NCBI GenBank assembly: GCA_902524995.1
Contig: CABZFJ010000002.1
Location: forward strand, 20,562 to 84,561
Source of the DNA: an uncultured Pelagibacteraceae bacterium
Lineage (GTDB): Bacteria > Pseudomonadota > Alphaproteobacteria > Pelagibacterales > Pelagibacteraceae
DNA length: 64,000 nucleotides
Direction: 5' to 3'
Part shown: positions 54,332 to 63,427 of the stretch, piece by piece
Position numbering within the stretch: the stretch's first letter is position 1
Layout of the letters: every line of letters starts with the position of its first letter
Notes under the pieces: model-generated
What the model was told of the DNA's origin: nothing
What the model saw: the letters and a program-made list of their open reading frames with translations, nothing else
The model's database searches: none
Translations under genes and position numbers: made by a program

Positions 54332-54808
54332 ATGGTAACAATGACACATAAAACAACAAAACACGGTCTAAAAGTAGCCCTATATCAGCCAGATATTCCC
54401 CAAAATACAGCTTCAATTATTCGAACTTGTTCTTGTCTAGGTGCTAGTTTAGAAATCATTGAACCTTGTGGGTTTTTATTTAGCGATAAAAGGTTCAAGA
54501 GAGTAGTTATGGATTATTTAGATTTCAGTGAAATTAAGTTTTACAAAAGCCCTACGGAATTCTTTGATCAAAATAGAAAAAATAGAGTTGTGTTAATGAC
54601 TACAAAAGCTAGTAAAATTTATACAAAGTTTAAATTTAAACATGATGATATATTACTCTTTGGCAGAGAAAGTGCAGGTGTTCCAGAAGATGTACATTCA
54701 AAGGTTAATGAAAGAATTAAAATTCCGATGCTTAAAAATAAAAGATCGTTAAACATCTCAATATCAGTGGCCATAGGAGCTTCAGAATTTATAAGACAGT
54801 TAGGTTAA
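54332..54808 (+). CDS. trmL: tRNA (cytidine/uridine-34-2'-O)-methyltransferase
   Basis: SPOUT-class methyltransferase that modifies the wobble base of tRNA-Leu; 158 residues. It has VALYQPDIPQNTASIIRTC at the start, LLFGRESAGVPEDV, and the knot-forming MLKNKRSLNISISVAI near the C-terminus. hemF follows with no spacing, which matches trmL-hemF next to petABC in related alphaproteobacteria. Confidence 0.92.
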   Translation: MVTMTHKTTKHGLKVALYQPDIPQNTASIIRTCSCLGASLEIIEPCGFLFSDKRFKRVVMDYLDFSEIKFYKSPTEFFDQNRKNRVVLMTTKASKIYTKFKFKHDDILLFGRESAGVPEDVHSKVNERIKIPMLKNKRSLNISISVAIGASEFIRQLG

Positions 54809-55633
54809 ATGGATCAATACATAAAAAAGAAATTAGCAAAAAATTGGTTTAAAACTTTGCAAGAAGTACTTTGTAGAGAAATAGAGGAAAAAGAGAGCAA
54901 TAAAATTAAGTTTAAAATTACAAATTGGAACAGAAGTAAAAGTAATGATGAAGGCGGCGGACAATACAGAATTTTAGAAAATGGTAAAATTTTTGATAAA
55001 GTAGGAGTAAATTTTTCAGAAGTTTATGGAAAATTTTCAAACGAATTTAAAAATAAATTGCCAGGTACTAAAAAGAGCTCTAAATTTTGGGCATCTGGAA
55101 TATCTGTTGTTATGCATATGAAAAATCCTCATGTGCCTGCAATGCATTTTAACACGAGGTATATAGTTACTTCATTTGGTTGGTTTGGAGGTGGAATGGA
55201 TGTTACACCTTGTATTAAAGATAAGAAATTAGAAAATTGGTTTCATTCAAAACTAAAAAAGTCATGCGATAAACACAACAAAAATTATTACAAAAAATAT
55301 AAAAAGTGGTGTGATGAATATTTTTATTTACCTCATAGGAAAGAGCCAAGAGGTATTGGCGGAATTTTTTTTGATTATAAAAAAAATAATTGGGAAAAAG
55401 ATTTTTCTTTTGTTAGAGAAGTAGGAATAAGTTTTAAAAATATTTCAAATGAAATAATTGAAAAAAAAAATAAATTAAAATGGACAATTAAAGATAAAGA
55501 AATTCAATACAAAAAAAGAGGTAGATATGTTGAATTTAATTTATTACATGATAGGGGAACAAAATTTGGTTTACAAACGGGCGGAAATGTTGAAGCTATA
55601 CTTATGTCGTTACCACCAATAGCTAAATGGTAA
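54809..55633 (+). CDS. hemF: Oxygen-dependent coproporphyrinogen III oxidase
   Basis: Aerobic haem synthesis step from coproporphyrinogen III to protoporphyrinogen IX; 274 residues. Family signatures: GGGQYRILENGKIFDKVGVNFS, PHVPAMHFNTRYI, WFGGGMDVTPCI, and the C-terminal YVEFNLLHDRGTKFGLQTGG. An aerobic lifestyle is implied. greA begins 3 bases after its stop. Confidence 0.96.
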   Translation: MDQYIKKKLAKNWFKTLQEVLCREIEEKESNKIKFKITNWNRSKSNDEGGGQYRILENGKIFDKVGVNFSEVYGKFSNEFKNKLPGTKKSSKFWASGISVVMHMKNPHVPAMHFNTRYIVTSFGWFGGGMDVTPCIKDKKLENWFHSKLKKSCDKHNKNYYKKYKKWCDEYFYLPHRKEPRGIGGIFFDYKKNNWEKDFSFVREVGISFKNISNEIIEKKNKLKWTIKDKEIQYKKRGRYVEFNLLHDRGTKFGLQTGGNVEAILMSLPPIAKW

Positions 55634-55636
55634 ATT

Positions 55637-56113
55637 ATGGATAAAGAACCAATTACTGCTGAAGGATTAGAAAAATTAAATAGTGAATTAATTTTTTTAA
55701 AAGAAAAAAAGAGACCCGAAATTGTTGCAGCCATTGCTGAGGCAAGATCGCATGGAGATTTGAAAGAAAATGCTGAATATCATGCTGCAAAAGAACAACA
55801 ATCACATAACGAGGGAAGAATTCAAGAAGTTGAAGATTTAATTGCGAGAGCAAATGTAATTGATATTACCAAGATAACTAATGATGGGAAGGTGATATTT
55901 GGATCTACAGTCTATCTTCAAAATTTAGATACAAATGAAAAAATAAATTACAAAATTGTTGGTAAAGACGAGGCAGATCTAAAACAAAAGCTTCTTTATT
56001 TTCAATCACCGATAGGAAAAGGTCTCATAGGTAAAAATAAAGGGGATCTTGCAGAGATAAATACTCCAGCAGGGACAAAAAATTTTGAGATTGTAGACGT
56101 AAAATACATTTAA
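55637..56113 (+). CDS. greA: Transcription elongation factor GreA
   Basis: Rescues backtracked RNA polymerase by stimulating transcript cleavage; 158 residues. The N-terminal coiled coil has the GreA signature ([20 protein letters not shown] with [10 protein letters not shown] next), including the acidic tip residues. The C-terminal globular domain ends [18 protein letters not shown]. Its stop overlaps the convergent CCA-transferase gene by 4 bases. Confidence 0.96.
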   Translation: MDKEPITAEGLEKLNSELIFLKEKKRPEIVAAIAEARSHGDLKENAEYHAAKEQQSHNEGRIQEVEDLIARANVIDITKITNDGKVIFGSTVYLQNLDTNEKINYKIVGKDEADLKQKLLYFQSPIGKGLIGKNKGDLAEINTPAGTKNFEIVDVKYI

Positions 56114-57381
56114 TTTGATAAAACTTTTTCCATATCTTTTTTTGATAAATTAAAATTATTTTCAATCCATTTCATTTCTAAATTTTTTAATTTTTGACCC
56201 AACTCCCTTCCCTCCTTTAATCCATAATCATTTATTAGTAACTGAGCTTTTATCGGAAATTCTGGTTTATCTAATTTTTCAAAATAAGTTTTTAATTCTG
56301 AAAGTTTTTTACTTTGTTTAAAATATAACAAATTGAAATCAATTAAATCTATTGCTCTAGATTTACCATCATAATAAAATATTTTTTGCAATTCTTTCTT
56401 ATTAAAAATTTCAGTACTATCTTTATTGAGCGAATTATTTTTTAGAAAATTAATTTTATCTTTTAACTCATTGGGTAAATTATATTTATATACAAAATAG
56501 TCAGAATTGTCAGTTTCATCGATTACAAGAAAAGAAATTACGAAATATAAACTTTTATTTTTTAATATCTTTTCTTGCGGTTTTGATAACTTACTCAATT
56601 TTTTAAAATTTTTTAGTTGAGGGAAAATTAATGAAAATAATTCACAAGAGGTTTTATTTTTAAATAACTTTAAAAAGTTATCCAATTTGAGAATTTTTTT
56701 TAATTCATTGAATTGTCTTTCTTTTGATATTTTTCCTAAACCCTCAATATTTTTTTTAATGATTTTTGTAATATTAATTTCATGATCGATTTTGCTATAT
56801 TCAGTATAAAATCTTAAATATCTAATAATTCTTAAATAATCTTCTTTTATTCTAATTTCTGGATCACCTATAAATTTAATTATTCCAACATTTAAATCTT
56901 TATAACCAGAATTTGGATCATACAAATTCCCATCTAAATCTGAATATATTGAATTTATTGAAAAATCTCTCCTTAATGAATCTTCTTTCCAATTAGTTGT
57001 ATATTCTACTACAGCATGTCTTCCATCTGTTTTTACATCTTTTCTTAATGTTGTAATTTCAAAATTTTGATCATCGATCACCGCTGTGATTGTGCCATGT
57101 TCAATTCCTGTTTCAAAAAACTTTATTTGGTTCTTATCTAAGCATTGCTTAACTTGATCAGGAGTTAAATTAGTTGAAAGGTCGATATCATCTGTTTTTT
57201 CATCATTTAAAATTTTTCTTACGCAACCACCAACGTATCTAATCTCGCTAATTTCATTGTAGTTATTTATTGCACCAAATATTTTATTTACTCCCTTATT
57301 ATTTTTTAAATCTCGAAATTTGAGATCTTTATCGCTTGAAATTTTTTTTTTTTGAAAAATTTTTTTAAGTAAAGCTTTCAT
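56110..57381 (-). CDS. Poly(A) polymerase / CCA tRNA nucleotidyltransferase family
   Basis: 423 residues, class II nucleotidyltransferase. The active site is VGGCVRKIL then DDIDLSTN (DxD), followed by [11 protein letters not shown] and the RRDFSINS basic block, and [11 protein letters not shown]. In alphaproteobacteria a single gene of this family usually adds CCA to tRNAs. tRNAs in this window already encode CCA, so a repair role is likely. The downstream helical body is divergent. It starts 3 bases after tRNA-Gln. Confidence 0.88.
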   Translation of the reverse strand: MKALLKKIFQKKKISSDKDLKFRDLKNNKGVNKIFGAINNYNEISEIRYVGGCVRKILNDEKTDDIDLSTNLTPDQVKQCLDKNQIKFFETGIEHGTITAVIDDQNFEITTLRKDVKTDGRHAVVEYTTNWKEDSLRRDFSINSIYSDLDGNLYDPNSGYKDLNVGIIKFIGDPEIRIKEDYLRIIRYLRFYTEYSKIDHEINITKIIKKNIEGLGKISKERQFNELKKILKLDNFLKLFKNKTSCELFSLIFPQLKNFKKLSKLSKPQEKILKNKSLYFVISFLVIDETDNSDYFVYKYNLPNELKDKINFLKNNSLNKDSTEIFNKKELQKIFYYDGKSRAIDLIDFNLLYFKQSKKLSELKTYFEKLDKPEFPIKAQLLINDYGLKEGRELGQKLKNLEMKWIENNFNLSKKDMEKVLSN

Positions 57382-57384
57382 AAA

Positions 57385-57459
57385 TGGCTGGGGTGCTAGG
57401 ATTCGAACCTAGGAATGGCGGTACCAAAAACCGCTGCCTTACCACTTGGCTACACCCCA
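57385..57459 (-). tRNA. tRNA-Gln (TTG)
   Basis: 75-nt cloverleaf with encoded GCCA end: acceptor TGGGGTG/CACCCCA, anticodon stem GCGGT/ACCGC with loop TTTTGGT (anticodon TTG), and standard T loop TTCGAAT. It lies between ispE and the CCA-transferase gene, same strand, so it is likely cotranscribed. Confidence 0.95.
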
Positions 57460-57491
57460 AGATGTTTTTCATATAACACAAAAAAAAAGCT

Positions 57492-58334
57492 TTATATAGT
57501 TTTAGAGTAAATACACCAATAGTTTTTATATTTATTTTTTAATTTTTTTTGAGCTTTTATTGCCGCATTTTTGGTTAAAAAATAACCAATTATAGTCGAA
57601 CCCGAGCCTGTCATATTTGCAAAGTAAATATTGTCTAAATTTTGCAAGTAACTTTTGATCTTTCCTAAAATTGGATATTTATTAAAAGCCGCTCTCTCTA
57701 AATCGTTATTTGAAAATTTTAACAAATCCTGTCTGTTAATCTTTTTTGATTTATTGAATAGGCTTTTTGAAAATCCTCTGTGTTTTGTATAAATTAACTT
57801 AGTAGAACATCCAAAATTAGGCTTTATGATTAACAAATGAAAATTTAATTTTTTATTAATTTTACTTATATTTTGACCTTGAAGGATCATTGGACTCTCA
57901 TAAAGACCCAAAATCACATCTGAACCAACTTTATTTGCAATTTTTATTAAATTATTTTTTGTGGTTTTGATTATTTTTTTTTTAGATAGATAGCTCAAAA
58001 TGGATGCTGCATTCATTGATCCTCCCCCCATGCCAGAGGATTGGGGTATATTTTTTTTAACTTTGATATTGAATTTTTTATTATGAATATAATTTCGATC
58101 ATTTAAGATTTTTAGTAGTTTTGAAATTGTATTTGTATTTGAAATTTTTGAGGAAAATTTTCCACTGAACGATATTCTATTTTTTGAACCTTGTATCTCT
58201 TTTATTAAAATCTCATCAGCCAAATTGATCTTAGTTATTAAACTTTCAATTTTATGATAACCATTTGAATATTTATTTAGAATTTTTAAAGTTAAGTTTA
58301 CTTTAGCAAAAGATTTTATTTTATAAAACTTCAT
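57492..58334 (-). CDS. ispE: 4-diphosphocytidyl-2-C-methyl-D-erythritol kinase
   Basis: GHMP kinase of the MEP isoprenoid pathway; 280 residues. N-terminal FAKVNLTLKIL with the catalytic Lys, a glycine-rich ATP loop PQSSGMGGGSMNAAS, the Asp in GSDVILGLYESP, and the C-terminal NMTGSGSTIIGYF. It starts 1 base after the stop of the TPR gene. The region is particularly AT-rich and Lys-rich but all motifs are intact. Confidence 0.94.
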   Translation of the reverse strand: MKFYKIKSFAKVNLTLKILNKYSNGYHKIESLITKINLADEILIKEIQGSKNRISFSGKFSSKISNTNTISKLLKILNDRNYIHNKKFNIKVKKNIPQSSGMGGGSMNAASILSYLSKKKIIKTTKNNLIKIANKVGSDVILGLYESPMILQGQNISKINKKLNFHLLIIKPNFGCSTKLIYTKHRGFSKSLFNKSKKINRQDLLKFSNNDLERAAFNKYPILGKIKSYLQNLDNIYFANMTGSGSTIIGYFLTKNAAIKAQKKLKNKYKNYWCIYSKTI

Positions 58335-60014
58335 TTAAGAATTATTATTTAGGCCATTATATAATTTTTCCTTAACTTTAATTTTTAATTCTTCATCTGC
58401 GTCATCGCTATTTAAAGCGCTTTTCCAAAAATAATTAGCTTGAATTTTTCTATTTAATTGCCAAAGAACATCTCCGTAGTGATCACTTGCGACAGGATCA
58501 CTTGGTAACAATTCAACAGCCTTTCTTAGATATTTTTCTGCTTCAATATAATTTCCTGTTAGATAATAACCCCAACCAACAGAGTCTGTTATGTAAGGAT
58601 CTTCTTCTTTCCCTTTGTAAGCTTGGTTTAGCATCTCTATTGCTTCCTCAATTTTATGTCCTCTTTCCAACCAACTATAAGCGAGATAGTTAAGTGTATA
58701 CGGTTCATCAGGTCTAATTTTTATTGAATTTAACAAATCCATATCCGCCAAATCATAATTTTTTAATCTTTCATACGCTCCACCTCTGCGATAAAGAACA
58801 TCTGCATAAGCCATAGAATCTTTATCCAAATTTTTTAACGCTAGAGTATAATAATTTATAGCCTCATCATATTTTTTAAAGTTTTTGTAAATGTTTGCCA
58901 AATCATAAATCATCTTTGTCGATTTATTATTTAATTTTTCAAGATTTTTTAATATATAATTCAAACTTGCTTCATAATTTTCTTCTTCTGCTATAATTCT
59001 AGCAATCTTCTTTGTTTTGTACCAAAAAAATATTTCATCCTTATCATCAAATTTTTCAAAAGTTTTTTTTGCTAGATCGTAATTATTATTAAACTGATAG
59101 TTTTCAGCTATTAGAGATAAATTAAAATAAAATTTTGGATTTAAATAATTTGAAATATTTAAATATATATTCGAGTAATCAAATCTATTTTGTGATGAAT
59201 AAAAATTAGATATAAGGAAAAAGAATTCTGCCAAAATGTCATTCTCATTTTGACATGAAAAATGTTGTGTTAATTTTTTGTATTTTTTTTCATCAATCCA
59301 TTTTTTTACTTGAGAAATAAGCATACTACTTCTTAAAGGATCTATTGTATCAGCAAAACTATCAGCTGTTGCAAAGTCATTATTAGAAACTTCGTTACTC
59401 AAATAAAAAAAAGTGTATCTAGAGTAATCACTTTCGGGATCGCTAATTAAATTTAAAAAATAAGGCTCAGTTTTTTTGGAATTTAAATAACAATTTTGAA
59501 AAGCCATATTTATCAAATCTAATTTTCCAAATTGCTCAACAATGTCTGATTTTTTATAAATAAAAAGGTCAAGATAACTTTTTAGGCTAGAATAAATAAT
59601 AAATTTGTATGAGTTGTCCTCCTTAAATTTTTCTAATTTTTTTAACTTCAAAGCTGCTTGTTTAAACTTTTTCTTATTAATACTATCTAAAATTAATAAT
59701 AAATTTCCCTCAAAAAAATCTCCTCCTATTGAAGTATTAGAATATTTTACCTGGTTAATTGCTTTTTTAACCTGTCCATCCAATAGTAAAGAAAATACAT
59801 ATTCTTGCAAAAAACTATCATGTGATTGAATTAATATTTTTGAATTTTCAAAAAACTTAATAGCGTCGTTATTTTTCTGATTATCAAATGATAATAATGC
59901 TGAAAGATAATTTGATAGATACTTCTGGTTGAATTCTTTTTTATTCGCTGCTTTTGAATAGAGATTTGTTTGATATAGAATTAATATTATAAAACAAAAA
60001 ATTTTTAAGAACAT
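58335..60014 (-). CDS. Exported tetratricopeptide-repeat protein
   Basis: 559 residues with an N-terminal signal segment (about 1-20). Many degenerate TPR units cover the length; clear ones appear late: YDEAINYYTLALKNLDKDSM, YDLADMDLLNSIKIRPDEPY, IEEAIEMLNQAYKGKEEDPY and YIEAEKYLRKAVELLPSDPV. The C-terminal half resembles the family of TPR lipoproteins/outer-membrane assembly-associated proteins found beside ispE in alphaproteobacteria. Partner unknown. Confidence 0.82.
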   Translation of the reverse strand: MFLKIFCFIILILYQTNLYSKAANKKEFNQKYLSNYLSALLSFDNQKNNDAIKFFENSKILIQSHDSFLQEYVFSLLLDGQVKKAINQVKYSNTSIGGDFFEGNLLLILDSINKKKFKQAALKLKKLEKFKEDNSYKFIIYSSLKSYLDLFIYKKSDIVEQFGKLDLINMAFQNCYLNSKKTEPYFLNLISDPESDYSRYTFFYLSNEVSNNDFATADSFADTIDPLRSSMLISQVKKWIDEKKYKKLTQHFSCQNENDILAEFFFLISNFYSSQNRFDYSNIYLNISNYLNPKFYFNLSLIAENYQFNNNYDLAKKTFEKFDDKDEIFFWYKTKKIARIIAEEENYEASLNYILKNLEKLNNKSTKMIYDLANIYKNFKKYDEAINYYTLALKNLDKDSMAYADVLYRRGGAYERLKNYDLADMDLLNSIKIRPDEPYTLNYLAYSWLERGHKIEEAIEMLNQAYKGKEEDPYITDSVGWGYYLTGNYIEAEKYLRKAVELLPSDPVASDHYGDVLWQLNRKIQANYFWKSALNSDDADEELKIKVKEKLYNGLNNNS

Positions 60015-60024
60015 TTTTTACTTT

Positions 60025-60729
60025 ATGACTTTAAATGAAAAAAATCAAAATGACATATTTGATAATGATTTATTAAACGAACTAGGTATTGAGTATGAAT
60101 TTAGTGATGAGCCAATAAATAGATTTAAAAATAATGCTCCTATTGAGGAAAAATCTGAAGAATTAGCAAAACTTAGAGTTGAAATAGAAAAGATTGAAGA
60201 TTGTGAACTAAAAAATAGTGCAAAAAATCTTGTTTTCAGTGATGGAAATTCATCTTCAAAAATAATGATTGTTGGTGAAGGACCTGGACAAAAAGAAGAT
60301 GAATTAGGTAAACCTTTTGTTGGTGATGCAGGAATGCTTTTAAATAAAATGTTAAAAGCTATTAATTTAGATAGAACTAAAGTGTATATAACTAATGTTG
60401 TAAATTATAGACCTCCAAATAACCGAAAGCCTGAAATATCAGAAATAAATAGATACTCTGAATATTTAAGAAAACATATTTTGATTATAAATCCAGAAAT
60501 ACTTATTTTAATGGGAAGCACAGCAATGGAAGCGCTCTTCGGAAATAAAATTAAAATTTCTAAAGAAAGAGGAAAATGGAAAGAAGTAATAATTAATAAT
60601 AAAACATATTTAACAATGATAACGTTTCACCCAGCATATCTGCTAAGACAAGCAGAGCAAAAAAAATATTCTTGGGCCGATCTTAAAGAAATTAGAAAGA
60701 AAATAGACGAAACTGGTTTAGGGAATTAA
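60025..60729 (+). CDS. Uracil-DNA glycosylase family protein (family 4-like)
   Basis: 234 residues. Active-site motif GEGPGQKEDELGKPFVGDAG, the VVNYRPPNNRKP block, LILMGSTAMEAL, and TFHPAYLLRQ with the catalytic-loop His define the family 4/SPO1-type uracil-DNA glycosylases, which remove uracil from DNA. Classic family 4 enzymes have four Cys for a 4Fe-4S cluster; here only one Cys is left at the first site (EDCELKN), and the second pair is absent, so the cluster is probably lost. rnhB follows 19 bases downstream. Confidence 0.87.
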   Translation: MTLNEKNQNDIFDNDLLNELGIEYEFSDEPINRFKNNAPIEEKSEELAKLRVEIEKIEDCELKNSAKNLVFSDGNSSSKIMIVGEGPGQKEDELGKPFVGDAGMLLNKMLKAINLDRTKVYITNVVNYRPPNNRKPEISEINRYSEYLRKHILIINPEILILMGSTAMEALFGNKIKISKERGKWKEVIINNKTYLTMITFHPAYLLRQAEQKKYSWADLKEIRKKIDETGLGN

Positions 60730-60748
60730 ATTTTTAAAAATATTTTAT

Positions 60749-61324
60749 ATGAAAAAAATTATTGCTGGGGTTGATGAAGTTGGAAGAGGAAGCCTTGTAG
60801 GACCAGTTTATGCAGCTGCTGTTATATTAAATAAAGAAATTAATAGAAAAATTCTTAAAGATTCAAAAAAACTTAACAAAATTCAGAGGGAAACTTTAGC
60901 TAAATATATAAAAAAAAATTCAGTTTGGGCGTTAGGTTCTGCATCAATAAAGGAAATTGAAAAAATGAATATTTTAAATGCTAGCCTACTTTCGATGAAA
61001 AGAGCAATTAAGAAACTCAAATTGAAACCTAAAAAAGTTTTAATAGATGGTAAAATACCACCAGACTTAAAAAATTATGTTATTAAAACTATTGTAAAAG
61101 GTGATGAAAAAATTCCTGAAATTTCAGCCGCATCGATTATTGCTAAAGTTGAAAGAGATAACCTAATGAGAAAGATGTCTTTTTTTTTTAAAAAATACGG
61201 ATGGGATAATAATGCAGGTTATGGAACTGAGGATCATATTAAAGCTATTAAAAAATTTGGAGTGACTAGATTTCATAGAAAAACCTTCAAACCAATACAC
61301 AAGATATTGAGTCTTAAAAAATAA
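60749..61324 (+). CDS. rnhB: Ribonuclease HII
   Basis: Removes ribonucleotides and RNA from RNA-DNA hybrids; 191 residues. The DEDD active site starts in AGVDEVGRGSLVGPVYAAA (Asp9, Glu10), continues with LIDGKIPP, and SAASIIAKVERDNLM. All features are standard. It sits between a uracil glycosylase gene and ccrM, a small DNA-maintenance group. Confidence 0.96.
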   Translation: MKKIIAGVDEVGRGSLVGPVYAAAVILNKEINRKILKDSKKLNKIQRETLAKYIKKNSVWALGSASIKEIEKMNILNASLLSMKRAIKKLKLKPKKVLIDGKIPPDLKNYVIKTIVKGDEKIPEISAASIIAKVERDNLMRKMSFFFKKYGWDNNAGYGTEDHIKAIKKFGVTRFHRKTFKPIHKILSLKK

Positions 61325-61360
61325 TCATAACAATTATCAATCGATAAATTCAATCACAGG

Positions 61361-61389
61361 TTGACGTAGACTCCTGACTGGAGTCTAAT
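61361..61389 (+). promoter_or_regulatory. ccrM promoter with two GANTC sites
   Basis: TTGACG (-35, 61361-61366), a 17-bp spacer, then TCTAAT (-10, 61384-61389) match a sigma-70 promoter 14 bases before the ccrM start codon. The 7-5-7 inverted repeat AGACTCC-TGACT-GGAGTCT (61368-61386) contains GACTC (61369-61373) and GAGTC (61381-61385), the two GANTC methylation sites of CcrM, one reaching into the -10. Autoregulation by methylation is known for ccrM in Caulobacter; here it is inferred from sequence. Confidence 0.65.
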
Positions 61390-61402
61390 TCAAAAATATA
61401 AA

Positions 61403-62479
61403 ATGATCATTCCAGACATAAAAAATAAAATTATTAATGGAGATAGTATTAAGGAATTAAAAAAAATTCCGGCTGAAAGTTTTGATCTGATATTTGCAGA
61501 TCCACCATACAATCTTCAACTGAAAAAAGAATTAAGTCGGCCTGATAGATCTAAAGTCGATGCTGTAGACGATGCATGGGATAAATTTGATAGTTTTAAA
61601 AGTTACGATGAGTTTTCAGTTGAATGGCTTAAAGAATGTAAAAGAATTTTAAAAAAAAATGGATCTATATGGGTCATAGGAAGTTATCATAATATTTTTA
61701 GAGTTGGTTCAAAAATGCAAGATTTAGGTTTTTGGATACTAAATGATGTGATTTGGAACAAAAATAACCCTATGCCAAATTTTAGAGGAACACGTTTTAC
61801 GAATGCGCACGAAACACTTATATGGGCATCAAAAAGTGAAGGATCAAAATATACTTTTAATTATCAATCACTTAAATGTTTAAACGATGATCTACAGATG
61901 AGATCTACATGGAATTTACCTATATGTAATGGAAAAGAAAGACTTAAAAATAATGGTAATAAAGTTCACTCAACGCAAAAGCCAGAGTCTTTATTGCACA
62001 GAATTATATTAGCATCCTCAAATAAAGGTGATTTAATATTGGACCCGTTTCTTGGTACGGGAACAACTGCTGTAGTTTCAAAAAAGTTAGGTAGAAATTA
62101 TTTTGGGGTAGAAAAAGAAAAAAACTATTTTGAAGCTGCAAGTAAAAGAATTAAAAATACAAAAATTATAAAAGATGAATATTTAGATACTATAAAAAAT
62201 AATAGATCCAAACCAAGAGTGCCATTTGGATCTTTGGTTGAATTAGGAATTATTAAACCTGGTACTGAAATTTTTGATCAAAAAAAACAAATCAATGCGA
62301 AAATTATGATTGATGGGAGTATAAAATACCAGAAATCAGAAGGATCAATTCATAAAGTTGCTGCACAAATATTAGGTGCCGAGAGCTGTAACGGTTGGAC
62401 TTTTTGGTATTATAAATCTGGAAATTCTCTTAAACCTATCGACGAATTAAGAAATAGACTAAGATCAACTTCAAATTAA
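61403..62479 (+). CDS. ccrM: Cell-cycle DNA adenine methyltransferase CcrM (GANTC)
   Basis: 358-residue beta-class adenine-N6 methyltransferase specific for GANTC. FADPPYNLQL is the catalytic motif IV, followed by a target-recognition region; the C-terminal half has HSTQKPESLLHRI and the SAM-binding DPFLGTGTTAVVSKKLGR. The last about 90 residues form the CcrM-type C-terminal domain (HKVAAQILGAESCNGWTFWYY). It is a solitary methyltransferase that marks replication status in Alphaproteobacteria. See the promoter entry for likely control. Confidence 0.96.
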   Translation: MIIPDIKNKIINGDSIKELKKIPAESFDLIFADPPYNLQLKKELSRPDRSKVDAVDDAWDKFDSFKSYDEFSVEWLKECKRILKKNGSIWVIGSYHNIFRVGSKMQDLGFWILNDVIWNKNNPMPNFRGTRFTNAHETLIWASKSEGSKYTFNYQSLKCLNDDLQMRSTWNLPICNGKERLKNNGNKVHSTQKPESLLHRIILASSNKGDLILDPFLGTGTTAVVSKKLGRNYFGVEKEKNYFEAASKRIKNTKIIKDEYLDTIKNNRSKPRVPFGSLVELGIIKPGTEIFDQKKQINAKIMIDGSIKYQKSEGSIHKVAAQILGAESCNGWTFWYYKSGNSLKPIDELRNRLRSTSN

Positions 62480-62536
62480 AGATTTATATCAATTATTTGG
62501 AACTAAACAAATTTGATATAGAGATAGATCTATCCA

Positions 62537-63424
62537 ATGAATAATATTAAATTATACGTAATATTACTAACTGTTTTAGGAACATTGGCATCTTCAGTCA
62601 TGTTTCTGATTATCAAATATTTGTCTTCGGATTTAAATACTTATATGATTGCTTTTTTCAGAGCTTTTATTGGCCTAATAATTTTATCACCGATAATAAT
62701 AAGAAGCAAAATTAATATTTTTAAAACTAAAAATTTGAAAATTCATATTTTGAGAGGTGTTATTAATTCTTTAACTATGCTATTAACTTTTACAGGTATA
62801 AGTCTTATTGCGTTAGAAAAAGCTGCAGCATTAACTTTTGCTATACCGTTATATGCAACAATTTTATCAATCATAATTTTAAAAGAGGTAATAAAAATTC
62901 ATAGAACAATTGGGCTTGTATTTGGATTTATAGGGATATTAATTGTTCTAAGACCAGGTTTTATTGAATTAGAAATAGGATCATTAATAATTATAACTGC
63001 AACATTTATGTTCGCTTTTGTAATAATAATTGTTAAATATTTAACAAGAACAGACAGCGTGATTACCATAATGACTTATGGACTAAGTATCATAAGTCCT
63101 ATTCTATTTGTTATAGCTCTATTTAATTGGCAAACACCTGACTTTAAACAATCAATATTGCTAGTTTGTATAGCTTTATGTGGAACTTTAGTGATGTTTT
63201 GTTCTAATAAAGCATTAGAGTTAGCGGAGACTAGTTTTGTAATGCCATTTAGATTCACTAAATTGATATGGACATCTATAATTGGTTATACAATTTTTTT
63301 AGAAATACCAGATATATGGACGTGGATTGGAGGTATGATTGTAATATTGTCTGTTAGCTACATTGCATACAGAGATTCTCTAAACAAAAGTGAAAAGAAA
63401 TTTAAAGAAGATCTTCAAAATTAA
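62537..63424 (+). CDS. DMT-superfamily permease (EamA family)
   Basis: 295 residues with ten predicted hydrophobic helices in two EamA repeats (about residues 7-137 and 148-282). Repeat ends are seen in LKEVIKIHRTIGLVFGFIGI and the second half near FLEIPDIWTWIGGMIVILSV. The substrate is unknown; members export amino acids or metabolites. It starts 57 bases after ccrM and converges on purB. Confidence 0.85.
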   Translation: MNNIKLYVILLTVLGTLASSVMFLIIKYLSSDLNTYMIAFFRAFIGLIILSPIIIRSKINIFKTKNLKIHILRGVINSLTMLLTFTGISLIALEKAAALTFAIPLYATILSIIILKEVIKIHRTIGLVFGFIGILIVLRPGFIELEIGSLIIITATFMFAFVIIIVKYLTRTDSVITIMTYGLSIISPILFVIALFNWQTPDFKQSILLVCIALCGTLVMFCSNKALELAETSFVMPFRFTKLIWTSIIGYTIFLEIPDIWTWIGGMIVILSVSYIAYRDSLNKSEKKFKEDLQN

Positions 63425-63427
63425 ATT

